The position numbers and the translations under genes are program-made. Below, piece after piece: positions 28,463 to 37,892 of a DNA stretch of 64,000 nucleotides. The DNA is taken from contig NZ_QDGA01000017.1 in assembly GCF_003347665.1 (NCBI RefSeq), positions 1 to 64,000 of the forward strand, written 5' to 3'. The notes below the pieces were generated by a model that saw nothing but the letters and a program-made list of their open reading frames with translations, did no database searches and was not told the DNA's origin. This DNA comes from Microvirga calopogonii. GTDB lineage: Bacteria > Pseudomonadota > Alphaproteobacteria > Rhizobiales > Beijerinckiaceae. The first letter of the stretch is position 1. Every line of letters starts with the position of its first letter.

Positions 28463-29953
28463 ATGGCCGACAGCTTCAAGATCGATTTTCAGGCCCACGG
28501 CAATGTCGAGACCGGCGATCTCATCGTCTTCGTCGGGGACGATCTCGCGCCCTCCGGCGCCGTCGCCGATCAGCTGGGCCCGCAGGCCATCGATCTCATC
28601 GCAAAGGCTGCGGCAGCCGAGACTTTCAAGGGCAAGGCTAAGTCCGCCATGTCCATCGTCGTTCCCACGGGCCTGACGGTTGACCGGCTGATCGTGATCG
28701 GCCTCGGCGGAGAGAAGGACCGGGCGAATGTCGATTTCGTTCAGCTGGGTGGCCTAATCGCCGGCAAGGCGAACGGGAAGCTCGCGACGGCTGTGCTGGA
28801 CCTGCCCGGGATCGAGGTCACGCCGGATGCCATCGCCGACATTGCGCTCGGCGCCCAGCTGCGCCGCTACAGCTTCGACCGCTACAAGACCAAGAAGGAC
28901 GACAACGACGCCAAGAAGGGCGGTCGCCTCGTCTTCAGCGTGGCGGATCCCGCCGCGGCCAAGAAGGTCTACAAGGCTCGGGAGGGCATCGAGCAGGGCG
29001 TGGCCATTGCCCGCGACCTCGTCAACGAACCGCCTAACGTCCTCGGTCCTCAGGAATTCGCCGCCCGTGCCCAGGAGTTGAGCAAGCTTGGGGTCGAAGT
29101 CGAGATCCTCGACGACAAGGCCATGAAGAAGATCGGCATGAATGCGCTTCTCGGCGTTGCGCAGGGCTCCGTGCGCGGCGGCCGGGTCGCCATCATGCGC
29201 TGGAACGGCGGCAAGGCAGACGACAAGCCCATCGCGTTCATCGGCAAGGGCGTGGTGTTCGACTCGGGCGGCATCTCGATCAAGCCGGGCGCCGGCATGG
29301 AGGACATGAAGGGCGACATGGCGGGCGCCGCCTGCGTGGTCGGCCTTATGCATGCGCTCGCAAGCCGCAAGGCGAAGGCCAATGTGGTCGGTGCCATCGG
29401 GCTCGTCGAGAACATGCCCGACGGCAACGCCCAGCGCCCTGGCGACATCGTCACCACCATGTCGGGCCAGACCATCGAGATCATCAACACGGACGCCGAA
29501 GGCCGCCTCGTGCTGGCGGACGTGCTCTGGTACGTGCAGGACCGCTTCAAGCCGAAGTTCATGATCGATCTCGCGACCCTGACCGGCGCGATTCTCGTGG
29601 CCCTGGCACAGGAATATGCGGGCCTTTTCTCGAACAACGACGAGCTGGCCGAGCGTCTGACGACGGCCGGCAAGTCGACCGGCGAGCGGGTGTGGCGCAT
29701 GCCCCTTGGGCCGGAATTCGACAAGATGATCGAGTCCAAGTTCGCCGACATGAAGAACTCCGCCGGCCGTTTCGGCGGATCGAGCACGGCTGCGGCCTTG
29801 CTTCAGCGCTTCGTCAACGACGTACCCTGGGCCCATCTCGACATCGCCGGCACGGCCATGGGTTCGCCGGCGACCGAGATCAACAAGGGCTGGAGCTCCG
29901 GCTGGGGCGTGCGCCTCCTCGACCGGCTGGTCCGCGACCATTACGAGGCCTGA
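28463..29953 (+). CDS. pepA: Leucyl aminopeptidase
   Basis: A two-metal cytosolic M17 aminopeptidase releasing N-terminal residues. The start [10 protein letters not shown] at 28463 has GAGGAA upstream; the open frame to 28298 is not family-like. At 496 residues it has an N-terminal macrodomain-like part and a catalytic part with [27 protein letters not shown] and the signature [12 protein letters not shown]. Asp, Glu and Lys metal and active-site residues are intact. Divergence from lptF is a conserved alphaproteobacterial arrangement. Confidence 0.96.
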   Translation: MADSFKIDFQAHGNVETGDLIVFVGDDLAPSGAVADQLGPQAIDLIAKAAAAETFKGKAKSAMSIVVPTGLTVDRLIVIGLGGEKDRANVDFVQLGGLIAGKANGKLATAVLDLPGIEVTPDAIADIALGAQLRRYSFDRYKTKKDDNDAKKGGRLVFSVADPAAAKKVYKAREGIEQGVAIARDLVNEPPNVLGPQEFAARAQELSKLGVEVEILDDKAMKKIGMNALLGVAQGSVRGGRVAIMRWNGGKADDKPIAFIGKGVVFDSGGISIKPGAGMEDMKGDMAGAACVVGLMHALASRKAKANVVGAIGLVENMPDGNAQRPGDIVTTMSGQTIEIINTDAEGRLVLADVLWYVQDRFKPKFMIDLATLTGAILVALAQEYAGLFSNNDELAERLTTAGKSTGERVWRMPLGPEFDKMIESKFADMKNSAGRFGGSSTAAALLQRFVNDVPWAHLDIAGTAMGSPATEINKGWSSGWGVRLLDRLVRDHYEA

Positions 29954-30020
29954 TGGCGATGGCGGGAAGGGACCTCTGGCGCGCTGCGACCGTTGCGGTT
30001 GCAAGGAATTGTGATCAGCG

Positions 30021-30473
30021 ATGACCGAGGTCCTGTTCTATCACCTCCAGCATCAGCCGCTCGAGGCCGTGCTGCCGACGCTCCTGCAAAAGACCCTGGA
30101 GCGGGGGTGGCGCGCGGTGGTGCAGGCAACGACCGAAGAGCGCATGTCCGCGCTCGACGATCACCTCTGGACCTTTACCGACGAAAGCTTCCTCCCACAC
30201 GGTACGGACCGCGAGGCCCACGCGGCGGACCAGCCCATCCTCATCACCCTGTCGGGCGAGAATCCCAACGGCGCCTCGATCCGCTTCCTCGTGGAAGGCG
30301 CGGATCTGCCTGGCGACATCGCTTCCTACGAGCGGCTGGCGATCCTGTTCGACGGCAACGACATCCAGGCTCTCGCCGTTGCCCGTGACCAATGGCGCGC
30401 GGTGAAGGACGGAGGTCACGACGCAACCTACTGGCAGCAAGACGAGAACGGACGCTGGCAAAGGAAGGCGTGA
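30021..30473 (+). CDS. holC: DNA polymerase III chi subunit
   Basis: The chi subunit links the clamp loader to SSB. The 150-residue protein starts MTEVLFYHLQHQPLEAVLPT and has LLQKTLERGWRAVVQ, ALDDHLWTFTDESFLPHG and the C-terminal YWQQDENGRWQRKA, all typical. It follows pepA by 67 bases, the usual order. The 120 bases after it are AT-rich and carry the probable promoter of the next gene. Confidence 0.94.
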   Translation: MTEVLFYHLQHQPLEAVLPTLLQKTLERGWRAVVQATTEERMSALDDHLWTFTDESFLPHGTDREAHAADQPILITLSGENPNGASIRFLVEGADLPGDIASYERLAILFDGNDIQALAVARDQWRAVKDGGHDATYWQQDENGRWQRKA

Positions 30474-30593
30474 GCTGAGCCTGTGACCTAGCAATCGGTC
30501 GGCTGCATCATTCGGATTAGCCATTCACAGAAGGATCTATAAATGTAATGTTATATAGTAAATTAGCCGAAATTGGGCTTAACGGAGGGGCGA

Positions 30594-33500
30594 ATGGCTT
30601 TACAGATCAGGCAGAAGACCGATTCAGTCGTTTCAGCGCTGATGGGCAGCAGCCAGGACATCGCTAGCGTGAGCGCGCTTCCCAATGGCGGCTGGGTGGT
30701 CACCTGGCAGTCGAACCAGGTAGGGGGCAACAATTTCGATATCTATCAGAGCGTCTACGCCGCCGACGGCACGCTGGCCCATGATGCGGACGGCAATGTC
30801 ATCGCGGATCAAAAAATTGTTGCGGCTGCCCCAAACATCCAACAGTTCCCCGTCGTCGCTGGACTTGCCGGCGGCGGTTGGGTGGTGATCTGGGAGACAA
30901 TCCAGAACAACGGCACCGCCGACCTTCGTCAGGCCGTCTATAGACCGGATGGATCTTTTGTCGGCGAAACCGTGGTCTCGGCGGCGGGGAACAGCCAGGC
31001 CGCTCCGAGCGTGAGCGCGCTTCCCAACGGCGGTTACGTTCTCGTCTGGCAGACGAAAGAAAACGGCAATAACGATATTCATCAGCGCATCTATGATGCG
31101 AATGGAGCACCTCTCGCACCTGAGACCGTCGTCACTGAAGCGTCCAGCAATCAGACCTCCCCAAGCGTGAGTGTGCTCAGCAATGGCGGCTGGGTGGTAA
31201 CTTGGGAGACGCAAGGGGGAGGCACCTCCGACATCCACCAACGCGCCTATGCCGTGAGCGGGGCGCCCCTCGGACCCGAGACCGTGGTCTCGGAAGCAGC
31301 CAACAACCAATACGCCCCGAGCGTGACTGCGCTTCCTAACGGTGGCTGGGTCGTGACTTGGCAGACAGAGGAGACGAGCAACGGCGGCGCAGACATCCAC
31401 CAGCGCGTCTATGCGGCCAATGGAACGCTCGTCGGGAGCGAGATCACGGTCGCAGAGGCGGCAAACACCCAGTCTGCCCCCGTCGTGACGGCGCTCGCAG
31501 ACGATCCCGACAATCCGCATGACGGCGGCTGGGTGGTGATCTGGCAGACGGATCAGGTGACCGTCAACAGTTTCGACATCCACCAGCGCGTCTACAACGC
31601 GGACGGGACACCACGTTTTGCGGAAGAGGTCATCTCGCAAGCGTCGAACAATCAAGGCCTTCCCAGCGTCACGGCTCTCGCCGGCGGGGGCTGGGTCGTC
31701 ACGTGGCGCACGGACGAGGCTGCGGCAGGCTCATTCGACATCCATCAGCGCGTTTACGGCGTTCTCACGGCGGCTGCCGACGAGGTTATTGGAGACGGGG
31801 CTAACGACACCCTCACGATCAGGGCGAAGACCTTGACGTCCGGCGATGTCTTCGACGGTGGGGGAGGGACCGACACGCTCGTTCTCACCGGGGGCGGCAT
31901 CTTCGACTTCACGGACAACATCACGGTCAGCAATTTCGAAGTGCTCGAAACAAGTGATGCGTCCGTGACGACGCAGTTTCGAGGATTGAGCGCAAGCACC
32001 GTGGTGAAGCTGTCGAACCAGATGTATGGGCAGTTTGAATCGTTCGATGCCACGGCCGGAACGCTCGACGCCTTCCAACTCACCAACGCGGCCCTCGACG
32101 ACCAGCAGAAAGCGGCTCTCTTCGCGCAAGGTTTCGAAGTCATCTACGATTTCAATGTCGCTACCGGGACTGTCGACGGACCGTATTATGACCCGGCAGC
32201 CAACAAGCCCACTGTCGTATTGCCGGCGAGCCCGCTGCTTGAGGATTCAGCTCCGGTGCAGGTCAAGATCGTCCGCAGCGACGCAGACGATTCCGACACC
32301 ACTCCGACATCGCACTATAAGATCGGTGCCGTCACCGGCGGGACTCTGTACCTCGACGCCGCCGGTACGCAGGCTGTTGCCGCCGACAGCTTCGTCGCTT
32401 TGGCGGCCAAGGAGACAATCCTTTATTTCAAGCCTGCGGAGAATTTCTTCGGGCAGGCGAGCTTTTCCGTGACGGCCTCTAAGTCTGATACCGATGCCGG
32501 TCTCGGGCCCAACGCAACAGCACAGGCGGCGCTCACCGTGACGCCTGTCAACGACGCCCCGACCGATCTTACCCTAACCGGCGCCGCGGTTACGGAGGCG
32601 GCCGCCGCCGGCACCCCGATCGGCACGCTTGCCGGGCTCGACGTGGATGGCCCCGCCGGACATGTGTTCACTTTGATCGACGATGCCGGCGGACGCTTCG
32701 CGCTCGCAGGGAACCAGCTCGTAGTCAAGAACGGTGTCCTGCTCGACTACGAGCAGGCAGGGACGCATACGGTGACCCTTCGCCTCACCGACGGCAACTT
32801 CGTCCTGGACAAGGTCTTCACGATCTCGGTGAGCAACATGAGCCCTGAATATGTCGTGGGCACCGTAGCGGCGGACGTCATTGTCGGCGACACCGGCAAC
32901 GATAGTATTTATGGTGCGGATGGCAACGATAGTCTGTATGGCAACGCGGGCAACGACATCCTCGATGGCCAGGCCGGCGATGACCGCCTCGACGGTGGTC
33001 TGGGTGCTGACATGTTGTCTGGTGGAACTGGCAACGACACCTTCATCGTCGACAGCAGTGGTGACAAGGTGATCGAGGTCTCCGGCCAGGGCGCGGACAC
33101 GATCCTCACTAGCGTCAGCTATGTCCTTGATGCAAACTCCGAGGTTGAAACGCTCAACGCCACAAGCGGCGCTGCGATCAACCTGACCGGGAACAAATAC
33201 GCCAATACGCTCATCGGCAATGATGGTGCCAACAAGCTCTATGGCGGGCTCGGCAACGACCGACTCACCGGCGGAGCGGGCAAGGACACTTTCGTATTCG
33301 ATACCAAGCTCAACAAGAGTACGAACGTCGATACCCTAACCGACTTCAACGTTAAGGCGGATAAGTTCTGGCTCGAGAACAAGTTCTTCAGCAAGCTCGG
33401 CAAGGGTTCGTCCAAAGGGATCAAGCTTAATGCCGACATGTTTGTGAAGGCGAGCAAAGCACAGGATGCCGAGGATCGGATCATCTACAACAAGAATACC

Positions 33501-33608
33501 GGATACCTGTACTACGATCCCGATGGCACCGGCGCTGCCTCGCAGATTAGCTTTGCCAAGCTCACCAAGGGCCTGAAATTGACTTATGCGCACTTTTTCG
33601 TGATCTGA
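30594..33608 (+). CDS. RTX-type secreted protein with seven N-terminal propeller-like repeats
   Basis: A 1004-residue protein, probably exported by a type I secretion system. Residues about 22-400 hold seven repeats of roughly 50-60 residues, each centred on GGWVVTWQ or a variant and followed by an IHQRVY-type strand. Seven units suggest a seven-bladed beta-propeller (inference). A middle domain follows, then a cadherin-like domain (about 660-750), then RTX nonapeptides (GNDSLYGNAGND, GGLGADMLSGGTGND and later GGLGNDRLTGGAGKD). There is no N-terminal signal peptide; the C-terminus LKLTYAHFFVI looks like an RTX export signal. GGAGGGG precedes the ATG, and TTCACA-N16-TAATGT (30524-30551) is a weak promoter candidate. 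No type I transporter is in the window. Confidence 0.85.
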   Translation: MALQIRQKTDSVVSALMGSSQDIASVSALPNGGWVVTWQSNQVGGNNFDIYQSVYAADGTLAHDADGNVIADQKIVAAAPNIQQFPVVAGLAGGGWVVIWETIQNNGTADLRQAVYRPDGSFVGETVVSAAGNSQAAPSVSALPNGGYVLVWQTKENGNNDIHQRIYDANGAPLAPETVVTEASSNQTSPSVSVLSNGGWVVTWETQGGGTSDIHQRAYAVSGAPLGPETVVSEAANNQYAPSVTALPNGGWVVTWQTEETSNGGADIHQRVYAANGTLVGSEITVAEAANTQSAPVVTALADDPDNPHDGGWVVIWQTDQVTVNSFDIHQRVYNADGTPRFAEEVISQASNNQGLPSVTALAGGGWVVTWRTDEAAAGSFDIHQRVYGVLTAAADEVIGDGANDTLTIRAKTLTSGDVFDGGGGTDTLVLTGGGIFDFTDNITVSNFEVLETSDASVTTQFRGLSASTVVKLSNQMYGQFESFDATAGTLDAFQLTNAALDDQQKAALFAQGFEVIYDFNVATGTVDGPYYDPAANKPTVVLPASPLLEDSAPVQVKIVRSDADDSDTTPTSHYKIGAVTGGTLYLDAAGTQAVAADSFVALAAKETILYFKPAENFFGQASFSVTASKSDTDAGLGPNATAQAALTVTPVNDAPTDLTLTGAAVTEAAAAGTPIGTLAGLDVDGPAGHVFTLIDDAGGRFALAGNQLVVKNGVLLDYEQAGTHTVTLRLTDGNFVLDKVFTISVSNMSPEYVVGTVAADVIVGDTGNDSIYGADGNDSLYGNAGNDILDGQAGDDRLDGGLGADMLSGGTGNDTFIVDSSGDKVIEVSGQGADTILTSVSYVLDANSEVETLNATSGAAINLTGNKYANTLIGNDGANKLYGGLGNDRLTGGAGKDTFVFDTKLNKSTNVDTLTDFNVKADKFWLENKFFSKLGKGSSKGIKLNADMFVKASKAQDAEDRIIYNKNTGYLYYDPDGTGAASQISFAKLTKGLKLTYAHFFVI

Positions 33609-33714
33609 CAGGCAAGGCGAGTAACAGTTCGCCTGAACACGAACTCTTCATCGCCTGAAAGCTTGCAAGGGACATCGAAGGCTCCAGTTTGAGGGAGGCC
33701 GAAAGGATCTTCCC

Positions 33715-35289
33715 ATGACCCGAGCGATGCGTCTTCCCGTCTATGCCGCCCTTGCCCTGTCCCTTGCGATACCCCTTGCGGTGGGCGCCCAGGAGCAGGC
33801 GGGCAATCGGGAGCAGCAGGCGCAGGGCCAGCAGCAGGAGGCGCGCCGGCCCCAAGCCCAGGCGAGGAGCACACAGGCTCTGCCGCCAGAATCTGTGACC
33901 CGCCACAGCCTGCAGCTTCCGGGCCGGACCCTGTCCTTCACCGCCACGGCGGGCCACCTGACCCTGACGGATCAGCAGGGCGCCCCCCAGGCCGAGATCG
34001 GCTTCGTGGCTTATACGCGGGATGATGCCGATGCGGGGGCTCGGCCGGTGACGTTCGCCGTGAACGGCGGACCGGGCGCTTCATCGGCCTACCTGCATCT
34101 TCTCGCCATCGGCCCCTGGCTTCTGCCGCTCGATGGAACGACGATCAGCCCCTCGGCCCCGACGGCTCTCGTGCCCAACGCCGAGACCTGGCTCGATTTC
34201 ACGGATCTCGTGTTCATCGACCCGCCCGGCACGGGCTACAGCCGCGTGGTCGGCGGCGAGCAGGTGCGGGAGCGGATCTACTCCGTGCAGGGCGACATCG
34301 ACGGGCTCGCCGCCTTCGTGATGCGCTGGCTGAAGGAGAAGAACCGGCTCACCTCGCCGAAATTCTTCGTCGGCGAGAGCTATGGCGGTTTCCGCGGGCC
34401 GCTCCTGGCACAGAAGCTGCAGAGCGACCAGGGCATCGGCTTCAGCGGGCTCGTTCTCGTCTCACCGGTCTTCGATTTCGACTGGCTCGAGCAGGGAACT
34501 GCAGGGGCTCCGTGGACCCATGCGGCGCTCCTGCCATCCCTGGCCGCCGCAAGGATCTCACGCGACGGAACCGTGTCTCGGGATGCTCTGAAGGACGCGG
34601 AGACCTACGCGTCGGGTGAGTATCTCGTCGATCTCATGCGGGGCCTGCAGGACAAGGAGGCCGTGGACCGGATCAGCCGGCGCGTGGCGGAGTTCAGCGG
34701 ACTCGATTCCGAACTGACTCGCCGCCTTGCAGGGCGCATCGACATGCGCACGGCTCAGCGGGAGCTGCGGCGCGGGGCATCGGAAGTGGTGAGCGCCTAC
34801 GACACCAATGTCGCCATCGCCGACCCCAATCCGACATCCCAGAATTCGCGCTTCGAGGATCCCGTGCTCGACGCGATGACCGCGCCCTTGACGAGCGCGA
34901 TCATCCATCATCTGACCGACACGCTGAACTACAAGGCCGAAGGGCGCTACAACCTGCTGAACGGACAGGTCACCGGCGCGTGGCGCTGGGGCGGCGGACG
35001 CAACGGGCCTGAAAACCTCGACGAGTTGCGCCAGTCCCTTTCCCTCGACGGCAAACTGCGCGTCCTCGTCGCGCACGGCTTCACCGATCTGGTGACGCCC
35101 TACTATGCCTCCCAGCTTCTCCTGAACCAGCTTCCCGCCCTCGGTCTCGAGAACCGTGTGGCTTTGAGTGTTTACGACGGCGGCCACATGTTTTATTCGC
35201 GAGAGGCGTCGCGGCAGGCCTTCAGGAGCGACGTGCAGCGGCTTTTCGAACAGGCCTTGCAGGTGAGGGCGACCGGTAACGGGGATTGA
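33715..35289 (+). CDS. Secreted S10-family serine carboxypeptidase-like protein
   Basis: A 524-residue protein with a signal peptide ending near VGAQEQ, then a Gln/Ala-rich linker to about residue 60. The alpha/beta-hydrolase domain shows VNGGPGASSAYLHLLAIGP (oxyanion region), FIDPPGTGYSR and the nucleophile elbow VGESYGGFRGP, all typical of peptidase S10. The likely catalytic Asp is in HGFTDLVTPY and the His in YDGGHMFYS. Periplasmic or extracellular peptide trimming is expected. AAGGAT precedes the ATG, and the stop codon overlaps the next start. Confidence 0.9.
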   Translation: MTRAMRLPVYAALALSLAIPLAVGAQEQAGNREQQAQGQQQEARRPQAQARSTQALPPESVTRHSLQLPGRTLSFTATAGHLTLTDQQGAPQAEIGFVAYTRDDADAGARPVTFAVNGGPGASSAYLHLLAIGPWLLPLDGTTISPSAPTALVPNAETWLDFTDLVFIDPPGTGYSRVVGGEQVRERIYSVQGDIDGLAAFVMRWLKEKNRLTSPKFFVGESYGGFRGPLLAQKLQSDQGIGFSGLVLVSPVFDFDWLEQGTAGAPWTHAALLPSLAAARISRDGTVSRDALKDAETYASGEYLVDLMRGLQDKEAVDRISRRVAEFSGLDSELTRRLAGRIDMRTAQRELRRGASEVVSAYDTNVAIADPNPTSQNSRFEDPVLDAMTAPLTSAIIHHLTDTLNYKAEGRYNLLNGQVTGAWRWGGGRNGPENLDELRQSLSLDGKLRVLVAHGFTDLVTPYYASQLLLNQLPALGLENRVALSVYDGGHMFYSREASRQAFRSDVQRLFEQALQVRATGNGD

Positions 35290-35672
35290 TGGTGATGCGT
35301 GTAAAGGTTCTCTCGGGCGCCACGTTCGTGGCGTTGGTTCTAGCCGGCTGCACCAGCACGAGCTCTGCGCCGCCTGCTCCTGCCGTGACGATCGCTCCTG
35401 CGCCCTCGGCATCCTTGGGGCCCGTGATCGACGGGCCCGTGCTCGGACCGGACGGCCAGTGCACCGTAAGGGCTTTTGGGACGGCGACCGCGATCGCGCC
35501 CGGGATCACCGAGTGCGATCTCGTGCGCCTGAAGGGCAAGCCTGCGACCGATGTCCTCGTTGGTGAGAGCGGCAAGGGACAGCGCGAGGTGCAGGTGCTC
35601 TATTCCGAGCCCGGCGGGCGCGAGCTTTATTTCTTCGTGAACAACAGGCTCGACCGCGTGGTGAAGCCGTAA
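35289..35672 (+). CDS. Small lipoprotein, possibly BamE-like
   Basis: A 127-residue lipoprotein: a signal sequence with lipobox VLAGC, then a Ser/Pro/Ala linker and a small domain of about 75 residues. CDLVRLKGKPATDVLVGES and the closing LYFFVNNRLDRVVKP resemble the SmpA/BamE-type fold in strand and helix order; this is a weak inference. The ATG at 35289 overlaps the last base of the S10 stop codon; an ATG at 35295 is an alternative. Translational coupling suggests a shared role at the envelope. Confidence 0.75.
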   Translation: MVMRVKVLSGATFVALVLAGCTSTSSAPPAPAVTIAPAPSASLGPVIDGPVLGPDGQCTVRAFGTATAIAPGITECDLVRLKGKPATDVLVGESGKGQREVQVLYSEPGGRELYFFVNNRLDRVVKP

Positions 35673-35681
35673 GGGCGGAAC

Positions 35682-36188
35682 ATGGTCGGGCGCATCCGCT
35701 TCGCCGTTGCTGTCGGCCTGATCTTTCTGCCTGCGTTGAGCCTGAGTCAGAACTTGGCGCAACGCGAGGATTCATGGAGCCGCTACCGCAACGCGCGTTT
35801 CGGCACGTCCGTCGACGTGCCGGGGATTTTCACGATTGTTGAGCCTGCGTCCGCGAATGGCGACGGGCGCACTTACAGGTCTGCCGACGGCGCGGAGCTT
35901 CGCGTCTTCGGAAGCCATGGGGCCGCGACGGTCACGGAGAATTTCGCCGCTTATCGGACCTGGTTGCTGGATCAGCTCAGGACGGATGGTGTGGTCGTCA
36001 CTTACACGGCGAAAGGTAAGGAATGGCTTGTCGCTTCCGGCACCAGGGACGGTGACATCGTCTATGTGAAGGTCATCCAGGGCTGCGGCGCCACCCATGA
36101 GATTCGCGTGACGTATCCGATCGCCAGCAGGCAGGTCTACGATTCGTTGATAGGACGCCTGGCGCGCTCGCTCGGATGCCTGCCGTAG
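35682..36188 (+). CDS. Secreted protein of unknown function
   Basis: A 168-residue protein with a signal peptide (cleavage near LSQNLA). The mature part starts with SWSRYRNARFGTSVDVPG, a beta-rich opening seen in many small rhizobial secreted proteins, and ends with two Cys (IQGCGATHE and SLGCLP) that could form a disulfide. It follows the lipoprotein by nine bases and is probably in the same operon. I do not recognise the family. Confidence 0.75.
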   Translation: MVGRIRFAVAVGLIFLPALSLSQNLAQREDSWSRYRNARFGTSVDVPGIFTIVEPASANGDGRTYRSADGAELRVFGSHGAATVTENFAAYRTWLLDQLRTDGVVVTYTAKGKEWLVASGTRDGDIVYVKVIQGCGATHEIRVTYPIASRQVYDSLIGRLARSLGCLP

Positions 36189-36221
36189 AGGTGTTGGGCG
36201 AGGGCCGAATCTCCTCTCAGG

Positions 36222-36359
36222 TCAGCCGAGGAGGACGGCGGTCCATCCGAGCATCGCGAGGCCGCATAGCAGACCGAGCCACCGGAGGGCCTGGGCCCAC
36301 TTGTCGTTGGCCGGGTTGTCGCGGGCCGGTTCGGGAAAGTCGTCGTCGTCCTCATCCAT
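36222..36359 (-). CDS. Small acidic single-pass membrane protein
   Basis: A predicted 45-residue protein: MDEDDDDFPEPARDN, a short linker, then one hydrophobic helix (about residues 24-44) reaching the C-terminus. The in-frame upstream part to 36404 is Lys/Arg-rich and less plausible. It converges on the secreted-protein gene. No homology can be asserted. Confidence 0.5.
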   Translation of the reverse strand: MDEDDDDFPEPARDNPANDKWAQALRWLGLLCGLAMLGWTAVLLG

Positions 36360-36503
36360 GGCGGGTTTTCGTTTCCTCCGATTTTTGCAGGAAGGAAATC
36401 TCAAGCTTCAGAAAGAGTCGAGCGTTATTCGGTCATAGCCCCCATAATCCAACGCATAGCTCGCACGGGCCGATGCGAGCGCGCCCGAGTGTACGGCGAG
36501 CTT

Positions 36504-36803
36504 TCAGAGATCAGCCGGCCTGTTTCCCCTTTTGCGGCATCCGGCGTCGGCACATGCGCAATCGTAGAGATGCCTGATGTCGTCGAGGCTGCGGATGGCG
36601 GGACCCGTTTGCCTTTGGATCACGGCGCTCAACTGCCTGAACTTGTCGTCGGACCAGTCCTCGATCACCACGGCAACGGCCTTCTTGAGAGGAAGGGTCG
36701 CAACTTTCACCGGCATGAGATCGGCGTTCCGTGACGGTCTGCCGATGGCAAACAGATCGACCATCTCTTCAAGATCATGAGCGGTGGTCAATATCCTCTC
36801 CAT
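36504..36803 (-). CDS. Hypothetical 99-residue protein with Cys-rich tail
   Basis: The frame reads like a real soluble protein: mixed helix, VKVATLPLKKAVAVVIEDWS in the middle, and a C-terminal DCACADAGCRKRG with a CxC...C cluster that could bind metal. Start choice is uncertain, since no strong Shine-Dalgarno precedes the ATG at 36803. It lies in a run of small minus-strand genes. The function is unknown. Confidence 0.45.
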   Translation of the reverse strand: MERILTTAHDLEEMVDLFAIGRPSRNADLMPVKVATLPLKKAVAVVIEDWSDDKFRQLSAVIQRQTGPAIRSLDDIRHLYDCACADAGCRKRGNRPADL

Positions 36804-36936
36804 CCGGACCGAGTCAGCGTTTTCGACGGCAGAGGAATGTCGCAGCCGCGGGCACGAGAGTTCAAATGTCCAAAGGAGTTACGCTGCGGCCATCATGGGC
36901 GAGGGGAGCGCCGGTCACCGAGTCCGGATGAGATCT

Positions 36937-37074
36937 TCATTGCCACACGGATGGGAATGAGACCCACGGGTCGTTGTCGTTCCCGGGTTCGATCTTCCGG
37001 GCCCGGAGCGGGGCGAGCGGTACGAAAGCCCGTGTGAAGAGCCGCGCCGTGCAATAGGACATAACCTGATTCAT
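36937..37074 (-). CDS. Small protein, paralogue of the gene at 37149-37331
   Basis: A 45-residue frame with an excellent Shine-Dalgarno (GGAGG, five bases before the ATG at 37074). The product starts MNQVMSYCTARLFTRAFVPL and has an NDND motif at 32-35. Aligned without gaps to the next small gene upstream, it shares Ser6, Cys8, Thr9, Arg11, Phe13, Pro19-Leu20-Ala21, Leu23 and Asn32-Asp33-Asn34. That agreement supports both being real genes. No function can be given. Confidence 0.6.
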   Translation of the reverse strand: MNQVMSYCTARLFTRAFVPLAPLRARKIEPGNDNDPWVSFPSVWQ

Positions 37075-37148
37075 CGCAGCCTCCATGAAAGGCAGCTGAA
37101 CGCTACCTCATGGCTGGTCGCACGGATGTGCTGTGCCGCACTCGATGC

Positions 37149-37331
37149 TTACCCAGCGGCATGCTGTGAGAGGCACGCGGCGCGCCTCAGATGCAGGCGA
37201 ATTTTCGTTTTGCCGTGCGAGCGGAGCCCATTGTCGTTGACGGCAAGCGCGGAACTCCCCGTCAGATGGGCCAGTGGCAAGAGCCCTTCGGCGAACACCC
37301 TGTCGGTGCAGGCGGAAATCTGGATTCTCAT
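37149..37331 (-). CDS. Small protein, paralogue of the gene at 36937-37074
   Basis: A 60-residue frame with GGGGAGG seven bases before the ATG at 37331. The product starts MRIQISACTDRVFAEGLLPL and has NDN at 32-34, aligned without gaps to its downstream paralogue over the first 35 residues. Its tail is longer and basic (KTKIRLHLRRAA). A 42-codon frame ending in an ATGA overlap with this start lies just upstream (MHRPARTPSYLLPQ...) but is less convincing. The function is unknown. Confidence 0.58.
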   Translation of the reverse strand: MRIQISACTDRVFAEGLLPLAHLTGSSALAVNDNGLRSHGKTKIRLHLRRAACLSQHAAG

Positions 37332-37508
37332 GTGTCAGCCTCCCCATAAGGCACTTTCGAGAATACGTTCCTGCTCCGATTCTGCGTGGGCCCCGAGTAG
37401 GTAACCCTGGAACCCTGGGGGAGTAGATACGAGGGAGTACGGGCCGGGCGATGCATACACGCGTTCGGCCGAGCGGCCGAGTGTCTGCCCGCCTGCCCAT
37501 GCCATTCG

Positions 37509-37892
37509 TCAGTAGACGTATCGGCGGACAGGACGCTCGTAACCCTCGTCGTATTCCCTGAACTCGCGATCATAGCCGCGCGGCGGCCCGCGATAGCCGT
37601 CGCCGCGCCACCGCTCGTCCCTGTCGTAGCGGCGGGCGACATAGGCGCAGCGCTTGGGCGTGCCCGGAGCCGGGTCGCCGAAGATGCTGTTCGAGCAGGA
37701 GATGCCGCCCCTGCCGACGAAGATCTCCGCGCTCCGCCCGGGAACGCCGTATATGACTCGCGTGGGGTAGGGGACGCGGCAGAATCCACCCTCCCGCGAG
37801 CAGGGCACCAAACCTTGCGCCTGCGCACCCGTCGGCGCTCCAAGGAATGCACCGGTGGCAATCACTGCTGTGGCCAATACCGCACGAAGCAT
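37509..37892 (-). CDS. Small secreted protein, unknown function
   Basis: A 127-residue protein with a clear signal peptide (MLRAVLATAVIATGAFLG, cleavage after AQA). The mature part has four Cys (VPCSREGGFCRVP, GGISCSNSIFG, KRCAYVA) that could pair, then an Arg/Tyr/Asp-rich tail. GGAGAACGAG precedes the ATG at 37892. The same frame stays open to 38636, but that extension lacks a start with similar support and crosses the candidate RNA below. I do not recognise the family. Confidence 0.75.
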   Translation of the reverse strand: MLRAVLATAVIATGAFLGAPTGAQAQGLVPCSREGGFCRVPYPTRVIYGVPGRSAEIFVGRGGISCSNSIFGDPAPGTPKRCAYVARRYDRDERWRGDGYRGPPRGYDREFREYDEGYERPVRRYVY

